NCBI RefSeq assembly: GCF_030864005.1
Contig: NZ_CP132976.1
Coordinates: forward strand, 6,612,908 to 6,676,907
From: Achromobacter seleniivolatilans
GTDB taxonomy: Bacteria; Pseudomonadota; Gammaproteobacteria; Burkholderiales; Burkholderiaceae_B
Reading direction: 5' to 3'
DNA length: 64,000 nucleotides
Under the pieces are notes generated by a model, which saw only the letters and a list, made by a program, of their open reading frames with translations, had not been told where the DNA came from and did no database searches. The stretch's first letter is position 1; each line of letters begins with the position of its first letter. This document shows positions 40,246 to 49,247 of the stretch, one piece after another. A program made the position numbers and the translations under genes.

Positions 40246-41495
40246 GCAAGATCGAGGTTAAGAACATCTATAAGGTCTTTGGTTCGCATCCGAAGAAATG
40301 GCTGCAAGCCGCTCAAGGCGGCATGAGCAAGGAACAGCTGTTGGCCGAAAGCGGCCATACGCTGGGCCTGCGCGACATCAGCTTGTCTATTGAAGAAGGC
40401 AGCATCTACGTCATCATGGGCTTGTCGGGGTCCGGCAAGTCGACACTGATCCGTCACTTCAACCGTCTGATTGAGCCGAGTGCCGGCCACATCCTGGTGG
40501 ACGGCGTGGACGTGGTCAGCTTGAACAAGCGCGAACTTGAAGTCTTCCGTCAAAAGAAGATGAGCATGGTGTTCCAGCGCTTTGGTTTGTTTCCGCACCG
40601 CACGGTGCTGGACAACGCGGCGTACGGCCTGACCGTGCAAGGCGTAGGCAAGACCGAACGCGAAAAACGCGCCCGCGATTGGCTTGAGCAAGTGGGCTTG
40701 GCCGGCTTCGAAAATCAGTATCCGCATCAGTTGTCGGGCGGCATGCAGCAACGGGTGGGCCTGGCGCGCGCGCTAGCCACCGATGCAGAAATCCTGCTGA
40801 TGGACGAAGCGTTTTCGGCGTTGGACCCGCTCATCCGCCGTGAAATGCAGGATCAGCTGTTGCAGTTGCAGGCCAAGCTGAATAAGACCATCGTGTTTAT
40901 TACGCACGATCTGGACGAAGCGCTGCGCTTGGGCAACCGGATTGCCATCCTGAAGGACGGCGAACTGGTGCAGGAAGGCACGCCTGAAGACATTCTGTTG
41001 AACCCGGCCAATGACTACGTGCAATCGTTCTTGCAGGACGTGAACCGGACCAAGGTGCTGAACGCTACGCACGCCGTCAATCCGGCGCGTCTGACGCTGA
41101 CGATGCGGTCGCGCCCGGCACACGCCATGGACCGCATGCGCGCGCTGGACTACGAGTATGCGCCAGTGCTGGACGGCAAGCGCCTGGCGGGCGTTCTGAC
41201 GGCCAAGGCGGCTGAACAAGCCATACAGGAAGGCGCACGCGATGTGTCGCGCTATGTCGAGGATCTGGCGTCGGTGCCGGCCACGGCGGGTCTGGGCGAA
41301 GTGCTGGCCCAGTTGGTGCACAGCGACCAGCCGGTTGCCGTGACGGGCGAGGACGACGAGTTCCTGGGCATGCTGTCGCGCAAAAAGGTCGTCGAACTGG
41401 TGACCCCTGCGTTGACCGAGACCACGCCGGCAGAGGCTGCCGTTGCCGATCTGGAATCCCAACCCGTCCCCGAACACCGGGGCGTAGCGGCCTGA
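40242..41495 (+). CDS. Glycine betaine/proline-type ABC ATPase with CBS domains
   Basis: A 417-residue ATPase of the ProV/OpuAA type. Walker A is GLSGSGKST, the signature is LSGGMQQRVGLARAL and Walker B is ILLMDEAFSALD. The C-terminal 130 residues look like a CBS pair. In OpuA-type importers such domains sense ionic strength or cyclic-di-AMP; in this protein that is inference. Translation is coupled to the permease. A strong inverted repeat follows. Confidence 0.95.
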   Translation: MSKIEVKNIYKVFGSHPKKWLQAAQGGMSKEQLLAESGHTLGLRDISLSIEEGSIYVIMGLSGSGKSTLIRHFNRLIEPSAGHILVDGVDVVSLNKRELEVFRQKKMSMVFQRFGLFPHRTVLDNAAYGLTVQGVGKTEREKRARDWLEQVGLAGFENQYPHQLSGGMQQRVGLARALATDAEILLMDEAFSALDPLIRREMQDQLLQLQAKLNKTIVFITHDLDEALRLGNRIAILKDGELVQEGTPEDILLNPANDYVQSFLQDVNRTKVLNATHAVNPARLTLTMRSRPAHAMDRMRALDYEYAPVLDGKRLAGVLTAKAAEQAIQEGARDVSRYVEDLASVPATAGLGEVLAQLVHSDQPVAVTGEDDEFLGMLSRKKVVELVTPALTETTPAEAAVADLESQPVPEHRGVAA

Positions 41496-41530
41496 TCGCG
41501 TTGCCGGCCCCAAGGGCGTCCGGCTCTTGA

Positions 41531-41568
41531 ACTTTGCCCGCGTGCAATCGCTTGCACGCGGGCAAAGT
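41531..41568. terminator. Terminator of the betaine importer operon
   Basis: Perfect 17-bp inverted repeat ACTTTGCCCGCGTGCAA with the loop TCGC, 36 bases after the ATPase stop. It lacks a long T run, but the stem is exceptionally stable. Confidence 0.75.
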
Positions 41569-41633
41569 CGCTTTATGATGGCTGGCCGGTCAGTTCGGCC
41601 GGATTCGCTTTATTCGAATAATCGGAAAGCTCC

Positions 41634-42008
41634 ATGCCCATCTTGAACGTCCAGATCATGCAAGGCCATTCGGCCGCCCAAAAGACCGAGCTGCTGAAGG
41701 CGGCGTCGAACGCGGTGGTCCAGAGCATTGCCGCGCCGTTGTCCAGCGTGCGGATTGTGCTGCAGGAAGTGCCCGCGGAAAACGTCATCGTTGCCGGCGA
41801 AATTGGCAAGCGTATGGCGCGCGTGGATGTTGCGCTGATCGAAGGCCGTGACGAAGCCAAGAAGGCGGCGCTGATTGCGGCGCTGAACCAGGCTGTGTGC
41901 GCCAGCATCGATATCTCGGGCGAAGACGTGCGCGTGCTGATTCGCGATGTGCCCAAAGTGGATATGGGCGTGGCCAACGGCCTCAGCGCCAAGGCCGCAG
42001 GCCGCTAA
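41634..42008 (+). CDS. Double-length 4-oxalocrotonate tautomerase-like protein
   Basis: A 124-residue protein made of two tautomerase-type units in tandem: residues 2-58 (PILNVQIMQGHSAAQKTELL) and about 61-124 (MARVDVALIEGRDEAKKAAL). Ordinary 4-oxalocrotonate tautomerases are single units of about 62 residues. The first unit has Pro2, which becomes the catalytic N-terminal proline after Met removal. The second unit has no proline at the equivalent place, so only one catalytic proline is expected per chain. Substrate unknown. Separate transcription unit between two hairpin-bounded operons. Confidence 0.85.
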   Translation: MPILNVQIMQGHSAAQKTELLKAASNAVVQSIAAPLSSVRIVLQEVPAENVIVAGEIGKRMARVDVALIEGRDEAKKAALIAALNQAVCASIDISGEDVRVLIRDVPKVDMGVANGLSAKAAGR

Positions 42009-42073
42009 ACCAATCAAGGCCGCAGTCTGGCAGATCAAGGCAGGGGCGGCCGCCCCGCCTTTTATTGCCCTCG

Positions 42074-43072
42074 CTATTGCATCTTCAGGCCAAGCTCGGC
42101 CACGAATTTTCTTTCTTCAGCTACCTGCCGGATCGCGTATTCGGTGTAGGCCGCGCTATCCATCAGCATGTGCGGCTGGTCCGCGTTTTCCAGCGCCCGG
42201 TTGTAATCTGGGTCGCTGGCGGCGCGATGGAATGCTTTTTGCAGCACCGCGATCACCTTGGGGTCCATGTCTTTCGGCCCTGCAATTCCCACAGGGTTGG
42301 ACGCGACGATGGGATAACCCAGTTCGGTCAGTGTGGGCACGTCCGGCACACGTTTGGCTCGCGCATCGCCCATGACCGCCAGCAAGCGCGCCTTGCCCGT
42401 GTCGATCATCGGACCCCAGCCTGCATCCGACACCATTTGAATATGGCCGCCGAGCAGCGCAGTGGTTTCTTCCGCCGCGCCCTTGTAAGGGATGAAGTTG
42501 AACTTCACGTTCGCCAGCCGGGACAGGCGTTCGATCGCGATGCGGCCCGACCCGCCCGCGCCCGTGCCGCCATAGCTGACCTTTTCAGGATGGGCGCGGG
42601 CATAGGAGATCAACTCATCCAGCGTCTTCCACGGCGCGTCCTGGCGCACCACAATGCCGTACGAGTACGCCGTCATGCAGCTGATATACGTAAAGTCTTT
42701 GAGCGGGTCGTAGTTCACCTGCTGCAAGAACGGGTAGCGAAACAGCGTACCCACCACTATCGACACCGTATAACCATCCGGCGCCGCGCTATGCGCCATG
42801 GCGGCAGGCCCCAGCGTGCCGCCCGCGCCAGGGCGATTGGCGATGATGACGGTCTGCCCCAATTCGCGCGAGGCAGCGACGGCCAGCGCGCGCATCTGCG
42901 TGTCGGTAGCGCCGCCCGCCGGAAAAGGCACGATCAAGGTGATGGGCCGGCTAGGGAAGGCCGCGGCGGTTGCTGGCCGGTGGGCTAGCGCCAGCGCGGC
43001 GGGCAGAGCCAAGCCCAACTTCAACAGGCTGCGGCGTCTGGGCGAGGCTGTGCTGCGATGATGATGAATCAT
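42074..43072 (-). CDS. Bug-family (TctC-like) periplasmic solute receptor
   Basis: A 332-residue tripartite-tricarboxylate-type receptor. The signal sequence carries RRRSLLKLGLALPAALALA, a twin-arginine-like pattern. The conserved FPSRPITLIVPFPAGGATDT and NRPGAGGTLG blocks follow. Such proteins are greatly expanded in Bordetella and Achromobacter, and many have no partner membrane subunits nearby. I start at ATG 43072, which has GGAG just upstream; two earlier in-frame starts exist. It lies next to the racemase-like gene on the same strand, so its ligand may be the acid handled by the cluster. Confidence 0.93.
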   Translation of the reverse strand: MIHHHRSTASPRRRSLLKLGLALPAALALAHRPATAAAFPSRPITLIVPFPAGGATDTQMRALAVAASRELGQTVIIANRPGAGGTLGPAAMAHSAAPDGYTVSIVVGTLFRYPFLQQVNYDPLKDFTYISCMTAYSYGIVVRQDAPWKTLDELISYARAHPEKVSYGGTGAGGSGRIAIERLSRLANVKFNFIPYKGAAEETTALLGGHIQMVSDAGWGPMIDTGKARLLAVMGDARAKRVPDVPTLTELGYPIVASNPVGIAGPKDMDPKVIAVLQKAFHRAASDPDYNRALENADQPHMLMDSAAYTEYAIRQVAEERKFVAELGLKMQ

Positions 43073-43143
43073 TGTTGTCTCCATCCTGATAGTTATGGTC
43101 ACAGCGGGTCACTCTTGGCGCCAAGCGCACCGGCGGCATGTTC

Positions 43144-44313
43144 CTACCGCGCAATGCCGCGCTTGGTCAGACTGGCGATGCCGGATTCGGTGTATCCGGC
43201 ATCGCGCAGGATCTGATCGGTATGTTCGCCAGGCAGCGGCGCCTGGCGATGAATGGCGAACTGGAAGCCCGACATTTTCACGGGGCTGGCAACGTGCGCG
43301 CCAGGTCCGTAGACCTCGTGGCGCGTGTGTTGCACCATGCCGCGCGCGGAAAAATGGGGATGCGCCAGCGCTTCGGCCAGCTTCAGGACGGGTGACACGC
43401 AGCAGTCCGCGCCGCCGAGCAGCGCAAGCCAATACGCCAAGGGCTGCTCGCTGAATATGCGCTGCAACTCGCCGCGCACTTGCGCTTGTTGCGTGGCGTC
43501 ACCGTCGCGGTGCTGCGGCAACAGATCGGGACGCTGTAATCGCTGGCACAAGGTGTTCCAGAACTTGGGTTCCAGCGCCGCCACCGCCAAGTAGCGCCCG
43601 TCTTGCGTGCGGTACTGGCCGTAGCAGGCCAAGCCTCCCGACAAACTGTCAGCGCCTGCCGGACGCGTGTCGCCATGGGCGTTGAGTGTGGCCAACGGCA
43701 CGACGGCGCCAGCTAACAGTCCGTCCGCGATAGCGATGTCCACATAACGTCCACGGCCTGTGCGCTGCGCGTCCACCAGCGCCGCCAAGATACCCATCAC
43801 GGCGGTCAAGGAGCCGCCCAAGATGTCGGCCACGGGCAAATTGGACAGTGCGGGCTGGTCAGGGCCGCAACCCATCTGGTCAGCCACGCCTGCGTAACCC
43901 GAATAGTTCAAATCGTGGCCGGCGGCATCGCGCTGCGGTCCGTCCTGGCCATAACCGGTAATGCTGCAATACACCAATCGGGGATTGTGTCGGGACAGCG
44001 TGGCGTAGTCCGCCTTCAGCCTTGCCGTCACCCCGGGCCGGAAACTCTCGATGACAACGTCGGCATCGCGCGCCAATGCGGCCAGCGCCGCTTGGCCGTC
44101 TGGGTGTTTCAGATCCAGGCATATGCCGCGCTTGTTGCGGTTGCACACGGCACGCAACGCGGGCGGCGCGTAGTCGCCCGCCTGCGTGTCTTCAATCTTG
44201 ATGACGTCGGCGCCCAGGTCCGCCAGGTATTGCGCGCCCAGCGGACCCGGCAGCAGCCGCGACAAATCCAGGATCTTGATGCCCGCGAGCGGGGCGGTGT
44301 TCGGCGTATCCAA
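43144..44313 (-). CDS. CaiB/BaiF CoA-transferase fold protein, alpha-methylacyl-CoA racemase-like
   Basis: A 389-residue class III CoA-transferase-fold enzyme. His133 and Asp134 (DAAGHDLNY), Asp163 (VADILGG) and Glu248 (ALEPK) have the same spacings as the His126, Asp127, Asp156 and Glu241 catalytic residues I recall for mycobacterial alpha-methylacyl-CoA racemase. That argues for inversion of 2-methylacyl-CoA over CoA transfer. TTG 44313 is chosen as start because CGGAG precedes it at 7 bases; the frame extends 42 codons upstream with unrelated sequence. Downstream on the same strand is the Bug receptor; the beta-oxidation operon lies across the AraC gene. Confidence 0.88.
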   Translation of the reverse strand: MDTPNTAPLAGIKILDLSRLLPGPLGAQYLADLGADVIKIEDTQAGDYAPPALRAVCNRNKRGICLDLKHPDGQAALAALARDADVVIESFRPGVTARLKADYATLSRHNPRLVYCSITGYGQDGPQRDAAGHDLNYSGYAGVADQMGCGPDQPALSNLPVADILGGSLTAVMGILAALVDAQRTGRGRYVDIAIADGLLAGAVVPLATLNAHGDTRPAGADSLSGGLACYGQYRTQDGRYLAVAALEPKFWNTLCQRLQRPDLLPQHRDGDATQQAQVRGELQRIFSEQPLAYWLALLGGADCCVSPVLKLAEALAHPHFSARGMVQHTRHEVYGPGAHVASPVKMSGFQFAIHRQAPLPGEHTDQILRDAGYTESGIASLTKRGIAR

Positions 44314-44505
44314 AGAGGGACTCCGGTAAATACGAAGAGACGGGCCAGCAGAGGGCTCGAGCCAGTCTAGGCGCGGGTTTGCAGCGAACCAATGGCGAAA
44401 TCGCTGATTCCGGTTGGCGGGAATGCTCACGCCCGCCATTCCCGGCCGCCATGCCCTTGGCTACCATCAGCGCTACCGGTCTTCGTCTCGTTGCTGGAAT
44501 CCCTA

Positions 44506-45558
44506 ATGACCCATCACACCATCGCCGTTGGGCATATCGCCCAGATTCTGCAAGGCGCGCGCAGCCGGGGCGTGGACGTGGACCGCGTCCTGATGCGCGC
44601 CGATGTTCCGCCCGCGCTTCTGCACGCGCCGATGGCGCGTGTTTCACAGGCGCAATTCGCACAGATCCTGCGCATGTTGCGTCGCGCCACCCATGATGAT
44701 TTCCTGGGTATGGGCCAACATCCTGTGCCGATGGGGGCGTTTGATCACGCCTGCCGTTTGGCGTTGCAGGAGGGCACTGTGGGACAAGCGCTGCGTGTGG
44801 CATTTCGCTACTACCACGGCGTGCTGCGTGACTTCACCGCGCGGCTGCGCGTCACCGGGGACACGGCTCACATCGTGCTGGACGCGCGCGGCGCGCGGCA
44901 TTGCACGCAATGGTATGGCGAGCGCACCTTTCTGTTTTTCACGCTGGGCGTCGCTAATTGGCTGGCCGCCCGCCGCATACCCATTGCAGGGGTGAACTAC
45001 AACGGCGGCGCCCGCAGCGCCGACGCGCAACGGGTCTTTCATGCGCCGGTGCGTTATGGCCAGCCGGTAACCGGCCTGCAATTGGAGTCGCGTTGGCTTG
45101 CGCTACCGGTAGTGCAAGATCCGCAGACGCTCAAGGCATTCCTGGAGCATGCGCCGTTCGATCTGCTGGTGAAGTATCAAGACCGCACCACCTTGACCGA
45201 CCGGATTCGGCGTTTGCTGCGCAATGACCTGTCCACCGAATTGCCTTCGCTGGCGCAGATCAGCGAACAACTTGCGATGACGCCACAGACGCTCAGGCGC
45301 CATTTGCGCGAAGAAGGGCAGGGGTTTCAGGTGCTGAAAGATGATCTGCGGCGCGATGCCGCGGTGGAGTATCTGGGCCGTCATGAGCTCTCGCTGATGG
45401 ATATCGCAGCACGTCTGGGTTTTTCAGAATCCAGTACCTTTCACCGCGCGTTCAAGAAATGGACGGGCGTGTCGCCGGGTGAGTACCGCCGCAATCAACT
45501 CGTCTGCGGACCCGCCAGCATGCCGCAGACGGCTGACACTTTCCGCCAATCGATTTGA
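44506..45558 (+). CDS. AraC-family regulator (OruR/ArgR-like)
   Basis: A 350-residue regulator. The N-terminal domain (about 1-200) is of the arabinose-binding-type found in OruR and similar regulators. The C-terminal double helix-turn-helix begins near residue 245 (LAQISEQLAMTPQTLRRHL, then LGFSESSTFHRAFKKWTG). Start ATG 44506 (MTHHTIAVG). It stands between the racemase-like gene (divergent) and the plus-strand ligase operon, 70 bases before the ligase start, and is the likely local regulator of both. Confidence 0.93.
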   Translation: MTHHTIAVGHIAQILQGARSRGVDVDRVLMRADVPPALLHAPMARVSQAQFAQILRMLRRATHDDFLGMGQHPVPMGAFDHACRLALQEGTVGQALRVAFRYYHGVLRDFTARLRVTGDTAHIVLDARGARHCTQWYGERTFLFFTLGVANWLAARRIPIAGVNYNGGARSADAQRVFHAPVRYGQPVTGLQLESRWLALPVVQDPQTLKAFLEHAPFDLLVKYQDRTTLTDRIRRLLRNDLSTELPSLAQISEQLAMTPQTLRRHLREEGQGFQVLKDDLRRDAAVEYLGRHELSLMDIAARLGFSESSTFHRAFKKWTGVSPGEYRRNQLVCGPASMPQTADTFRQSI

Positions 45559-45628
45559 CGCCTGCGGCCATTGCCGCCATCTGCGCCCGGACGGAAGCTA
45601 TGGGCTCGACGATGGTTGAGACAAGGCT

Positions 45629-47161
45629 ATGTATCTGACGCAAGGCCTGCACCGTGCCAGCGGGCTGACTCCCCGCAAGATCGCGCTGCGCGAAGGCGCA
45701 AGCTCCTGGACGTATCCCGCGCTGCTTGAATGGGCGGGCCGCAAGGCTGCCGTTCTGCGCAGCCACGGTGTGTTGCCAGGCGATCGCGTCGCGCTGTTGG
45801 GCGTCAATAGCGCGGCTTACGTGTCGTGGATGCTGGCGTGCTGGTGGATGGGCGCGGTGATTCAACCGTTGAATACGCGCTGGAGCGCCGCTGAACTGTC
45901 GCAAGGGCTGGCCGATGGCGCGCCGCGCATGCTGCTCGTTGACGATGCGCTGGCCTCGCATATGGACGATGTTCAGGTTCCCGCGCAAACGGCACTGTGG
46001 TTCATGCCGGAGTTGGAGCAGCAGGCCAGTTCCGCAACGCCTGCCGTCGATGTTCGCGCGGGCGGAGACACGCTTGCCGCCATTCTGTATACGGGCGGCA
46101 CCACGGGATTTCCGAAAGGCGCAATGCTGACGCACAGCAATCTTTGGAGCGCAGCTGTGGCCCGGCAGGCTTCGGTGCCTACCGCGCAAGGCAGCTGCGT
46201 CTTGTTGGTTGCGCCGCTGTTTCATGTGGCTGGACTGGGCCGGCTGATGGGGCAATTTCTGGCAGGCGAATCCGTGCTGATGCAGCGCGGGTTCGCGCCC
46301 AAAGCGGTGCTGCAAGCGCTGCAAGACGATGCCGTGACCGAGATTCTGCTCGTGCCCAGCATGATCCAGATGCTGCTGGATGAACCCGCATTTTCCAGCT
46401 ATCAGCTGGATGGCGTTCTGCGTGTGATCTGGGGCGCATCGCCCATTGCGCCGGCGCTGCTGGCGCGTGCGTTGGAGGCCTTTCCGCAAGCGGAATTCGT
46501 CCACGCCTATGGCATGACCGAAACCTCTGCGCTCGTGGCCATCAACGCGCGCGTGCGCCAGGGCGGGGCGCGTGGTGAATCCGTTGGACGGCCAGCGGTG
46601 GGTGTGGAAGTGCGCATTCTGACGCCCGATGGTCACGATGCGGCGCGCGGCGCCGTGGGTGAACTTGCGGTGCGCGGCCCGATGGTGATCAAAGGCTATT
46701 GGAATCAGCCTGATGAAACGGCACGAGCCTTCGCGCAAGGTTGGCTCTTGACCGGCGATGCGGCCCGGCTGGACGAGGATGGCTATCTGTATGTGGTGGA
46801 CAGGATCAAGGACATGATCGTCAGTGGCGGCGAAAACGTGTATGGCGCCGAGGTGGAGGCCGTACTGATGCAGCACGCGCAAGTGGCGCGCTGTGCCGTC
46901 ATTGGTGTAAAGCACGAACGCTGGGGCGAAGCCGTGCATGCCGTGATCGTGCCGAACTCGAACGATGCCCCAGACGCGGAAGCGCTGCACGAGCATTGCC
47001 GCCTGCGGCTGGCAACTTACAAGTGCCCCAAGACCTATGAATTCCGCAACGAATTACCGATGTCGGCAGCCGGCAAGGTCTTGAAGTCCGTGCTGCGGCA
47101 AAGCCAATCATCCCCGCGCGCGGCGGTGGCCGCAGCGTTACATCAGGAGAAGCAGGCATGA
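45629..47161 (+). CDS. Acyl-CoA synthetase, AMP-binding family
   Basis: A 510-residue ANL-superfamily ligase that would activate a carboxylic acid to its CoA thioester through an acyl-adenylate. The P-loop-like A3 motif is TGGTTGFPKGAML, A5 is YGMTETSALV, A8 is DRIKDMIVSGGENVYGAEVE and the catalytic A10 Lys lies in MSAAGKVLKS. First gene of the operon. Its stop overlaps the thiolase start by four bases. Confidence 0.94.
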   Translation: MYLTQGLHRASGLTPRKIALREGASSWTYPALLEWAGRKAAVLRSHGVLPGDRVALLGVNSAAYVSWMLACWWMGAVIQPLNTRWSAAELSQGLADGAPRMLLVDDALASHMDDVQVPAQTALWFMPELEQQASSATPAVDVRAGGDTLAAILYTGGTTGFPKGAMLTHSNLWSAAVARQASVPTAQGSCVLLVAPLFHVAGLGRLMGQFLAGESVLMQRGFAPKAVLQALQDDAVTEILLVPSMIQMLLDEPAFSSYQLDGVLRVIWGASPIAPALLARALEAFPQAEFVHAYGMTETSALVAINARVRQGGARGESVGRPAVGVEVRILTPDGHDAARGAVGELAVRGPMVIKGYWNQPDETARAFAQGWLLTGDAARLDEDGYLYVVDRIKDMIVSGGENVYGAEVEAVLMQHAQVARCAVIGVKHERWGEAVHAVIVPNSNDAPDAEALHEHCRLRLATYKCPKTYEFRNELPMSAAGKVLKSVLRQSQSSPRAAVAAALHQEKQA

Positions 47162-48342
47162 ATCGAAAAGTATGGGTAGCGGGCGTTGGCATGATCCCGT
47201 TCAGCAAGCCCGGCGCGAGCGAGCCCTATTCGGTAATGGGCATGCGCGCCATCCGTGAAGCGCTGAAAGACGCGGGCGTGCCATACGACGGCGTGCAGCA
47301 GGCCTATGCAGGCTATGTCTACGGCGACTCCACCTCCGGGCAGGCCGTGGTGTATGGCGTGGGTCTCACGGGCATTCCCGTCTTCAATGTGAACAACAAC
47401 TGCGCCAGCGGATCGTCCGCGCTATTTCTGGCTCGGCAGGCAGTGGAAAGCGGAGCAGTGGAATGCGCGCTGGCCGTGGGCTTTGAACAGATGGCGCCGG
47501 GCGCGTTGAAGGGCGTGTATGAAGACCGGCCGTCGCCCCTGACGGAATTCGTCTCGGCCATGACAGAAGTCCAGGGTTACGACACCGCCAAGCCGCGAGC
47601 CGCGCAGTTCTTTGGAGGCGCGGGACGCGACTATATGAAAGAACACGGCATACGCGCCGATACGTTCGCGCGTATCTCGGTCAAAGCGCGCCAGCACGCC
47701 GCGCGCAATCCGTTCGCCGTGTTTCGTCAGACCGTCACGCTGGACGAGGTGTTGGCCGCGCCCATGATTTTTGATCCTCTGACCCGTTTGCAATGCTGCC
47801 CGCCGACCTGCGGCGCGGCCGCGGCCATTCTTTGTTCAGAAGACTTTGCGCGGCGTCACGATCTGAATCCCGCGGTCAGCATCAAAGCCCAGGCCATGAC
47901 CACAGACACGCCGTCCACGTTTGGCCAGGGCGATATGCGCAAGCTGGTGGGTTATGACATGACCCGTGCCGCAGCCGATCTGGTCTATGAGGCTGCGGGC
48001 GTGGACCCCGCCGATGTGGATGTGGTGGAACTGCACGACTGCTTCACCGCCAACGAACTGATCACCTACGAGGGTTTGCGCCTGACACCCGAGGGCAGCG
48101 CGGAAAAGTTCATTGTGGAAGGCGAAAACACCTACGGCGGCCGTGTCGTGACCAATCCGTCTGGCGGCTTGTTGTCCAAGGGGCATCCGCTGGGGGCGAC
48201 GGGCCTGGCGCAATGCGCCGAGCTGGTCTGGCAGTTGCGCGGGCAGGCCGATCTGCGGCAGGTGGAAGGCGCCAGGCTGGCCTTGCAACACAACCTGGGG
48301 CTGGGCGGCGCTTGCGTGGTCACGATGTATCAAGCGGCCTAA
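47158..48342 (+). CDS. SCP-2/SCP-X-type thiolase
   Basis: A 394-residue thiolase of the lipid-transfer-protein group. The nucleophile Cys82 sits in NNNCASGSSALFLARQ. The downstream ELHDCFTANEL and SGGLLSKGHPLGATGLAQ blocks carry the other catalytic residues. This group, unlike ordinary FadA, accepts 2-methyl-branched and steroid-side-chain 3-ketoacyl-CoA. No sterol-carrier domain is fused to it here. Overlaps the ligase gene by four bases. Confidence 0.93.
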   Translation: MNRKVWVAGVGMIPFSKPGASEPYSVMGMRAIREALKDAGVPYDGVQQAYAGYVYGDSTSGQAVVYGVGLTGIPVFNVNNNCASGSSALFLARQAVESGAVECALAVGFEQMAPGALKGVYEDRPSPLTEFVSAMTEVQGYDTAKPRAAQFFGGAGRDYMKEHGIRADTFARISVKARQHAARNPFAVFRQTVTLDEVLAAPMIFDPLTRLQCCPPTCGAAAAILCSEDFARRHDLNPAVSIKAQAMTTDTPSTFGQGDMRKLVGYDMTRAAADLVYEAAGVDPADVDVVELHDCFTANELITYEGLRLTPEGSAEKFIVEGENTYGGRVVTNPSGGLLSKGHPLGATGLAQCAELVWQLRGQADLRQVEGARLALQHNLGLGGACVVTMYQAA

Positions 48343-48352
48343 GGAGAGCGCG

Positions 48353-48796
48353 ATGTTGGATACCCGCCAAATCGGCGCCGTACTGCCCGCCTTTGACGCC
48401 CGCGTTGATGCGGGCCGGTTAAGGTTTTTTGCCAAGGCTACCGGCCAAGACGACCCGTCATATATCGACGCCGAGGCTGCTCTGGCGGCGGGCCATCGAG
48501 CGCTGCCTGTGCCGCCCACTTTCTTTTTCTGCCTGGAAATGGACAGCCCGCGTCCGGCCGCCATGCGCGAACTGCTTGGAATCGACATCGGCCGGGTGCT
48601 GCATGGCGAGCAAAGTTTTGTCTACCACGCCATGGCCTACGCGGGTGATGTGCTGCGCTTTGAACCCCGCATTACCGACATCTACGCGAAGAAAGGCGGT
48701 GCGCTGGAATTTGTTGTGCGTGAAACCCGCGTCACCGATGCCGCGGGCAAGCTGGTGGCTGAATTGCGCGCCACCACCGTTGTGCGAAACGGCTGA
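48353..48796 (+). CDS. MaoC-type dehydratase, N-terminal (non-catalytic) half
   Basis: A 147-residue hot-dog-fold protein resembling the N-terminal half of two-domain MaoC hydratases (ATGQDDPSYIDAEAA, VPPTFFFCLEMDSP). It lacks the catalytic Asp/His pair of the hydratase-2 motif, which is in the next gene. The two probably form a heterodimeric enoyl-CoA hydratase, as in some steroid-degrading actinobacteria. The stop and next start are 10 bases apart. Confidence 0.88.
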   Translation: MLDTRQIGAVLPAFDARVDAGRLRFFAKATGQDDPSYIDAEAALAAGHRALPVPPTFFFCLEMDSPRPAAMRELLGIDIGRVLHGEQSFVYHAMAYAGDVLRFEPRITDIYAKKGGALEFVVRETRVTDAAGKLVAELRATTVVRNG

Positions 48797-48806
48797 GGAG
48801 CCCGCG

Positions 48807-49226
48807 ATGAACCCAGGCATCACGAGGGACATTCAGGCGGGGCAAGCCTTGCCGGCTTTCACTGCCGGCCCGATCAGCCGGCACACACTGGCCTTGTATT
48901 GCGGAGCGTCAGGCGATCACAACCCCATTCACGTGGATCTGGATTTTGCGAGGTCGGCGGGAATGGATGACGTGTTCGCGCACGGCATGTTGTCGGCGGC
49001 CTATCTGGCGCGTCTTTTGACGAATTGGGCGCCGCAGGCCTCGTTGCGGGAGTTCGCAGTGCGCTTCGTGGCCATTACGCACGTGGGCGACGAGGTGCGC
49101 TGCACCGGTCAGGTCGTTGAACGCTTTGAAGTTGAGGGCGAGTCGCGGCTGCGTGTGGAACTGAATGCGCGCAGTCAGACCGGCGAACTCAGATTGAGCG
49201 GGGTAGCGGTGGTTGCTGCAATTTGA
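48807..49226 (+). CDS. MaoC-type enoyl-CoA hydratase, catalytic half
   Basis: A 139-residue hot-dog-fold hydratase with the R-hydratase motif YCGASGDHNPIHVD, whose Asp and His are the catalytic pair. It would hydrate a trans-2-enoyl-CoA. It pairs with the preceding gene to give a split two-domain hydratase. ATG 48807 is preceded by GAGGAG. Confidence 0.9.
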   Translation: MNPGITRDIQAGQALPAFTAGPISRHTLALYCGASGDHNPIHVDLDFARSAGMDDVFAHGMLSAAYLARLLTNWAPQASLREFAVRFVAITHVGDEVRCTGQVVERFEVEGESRLRVELNARSQTGELRLSGVAVVAAI

Positions 49227-49247
49227 ACAGGGAACAGGAGAGACAGG

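Noticed and set aside
45452..46996. 514-codon minus-strand frame over the first acyl-CoA ligase
   Set aside because: Histidine/arginine/glutamine-rich shadow of a well-defined AMP-binding gene.
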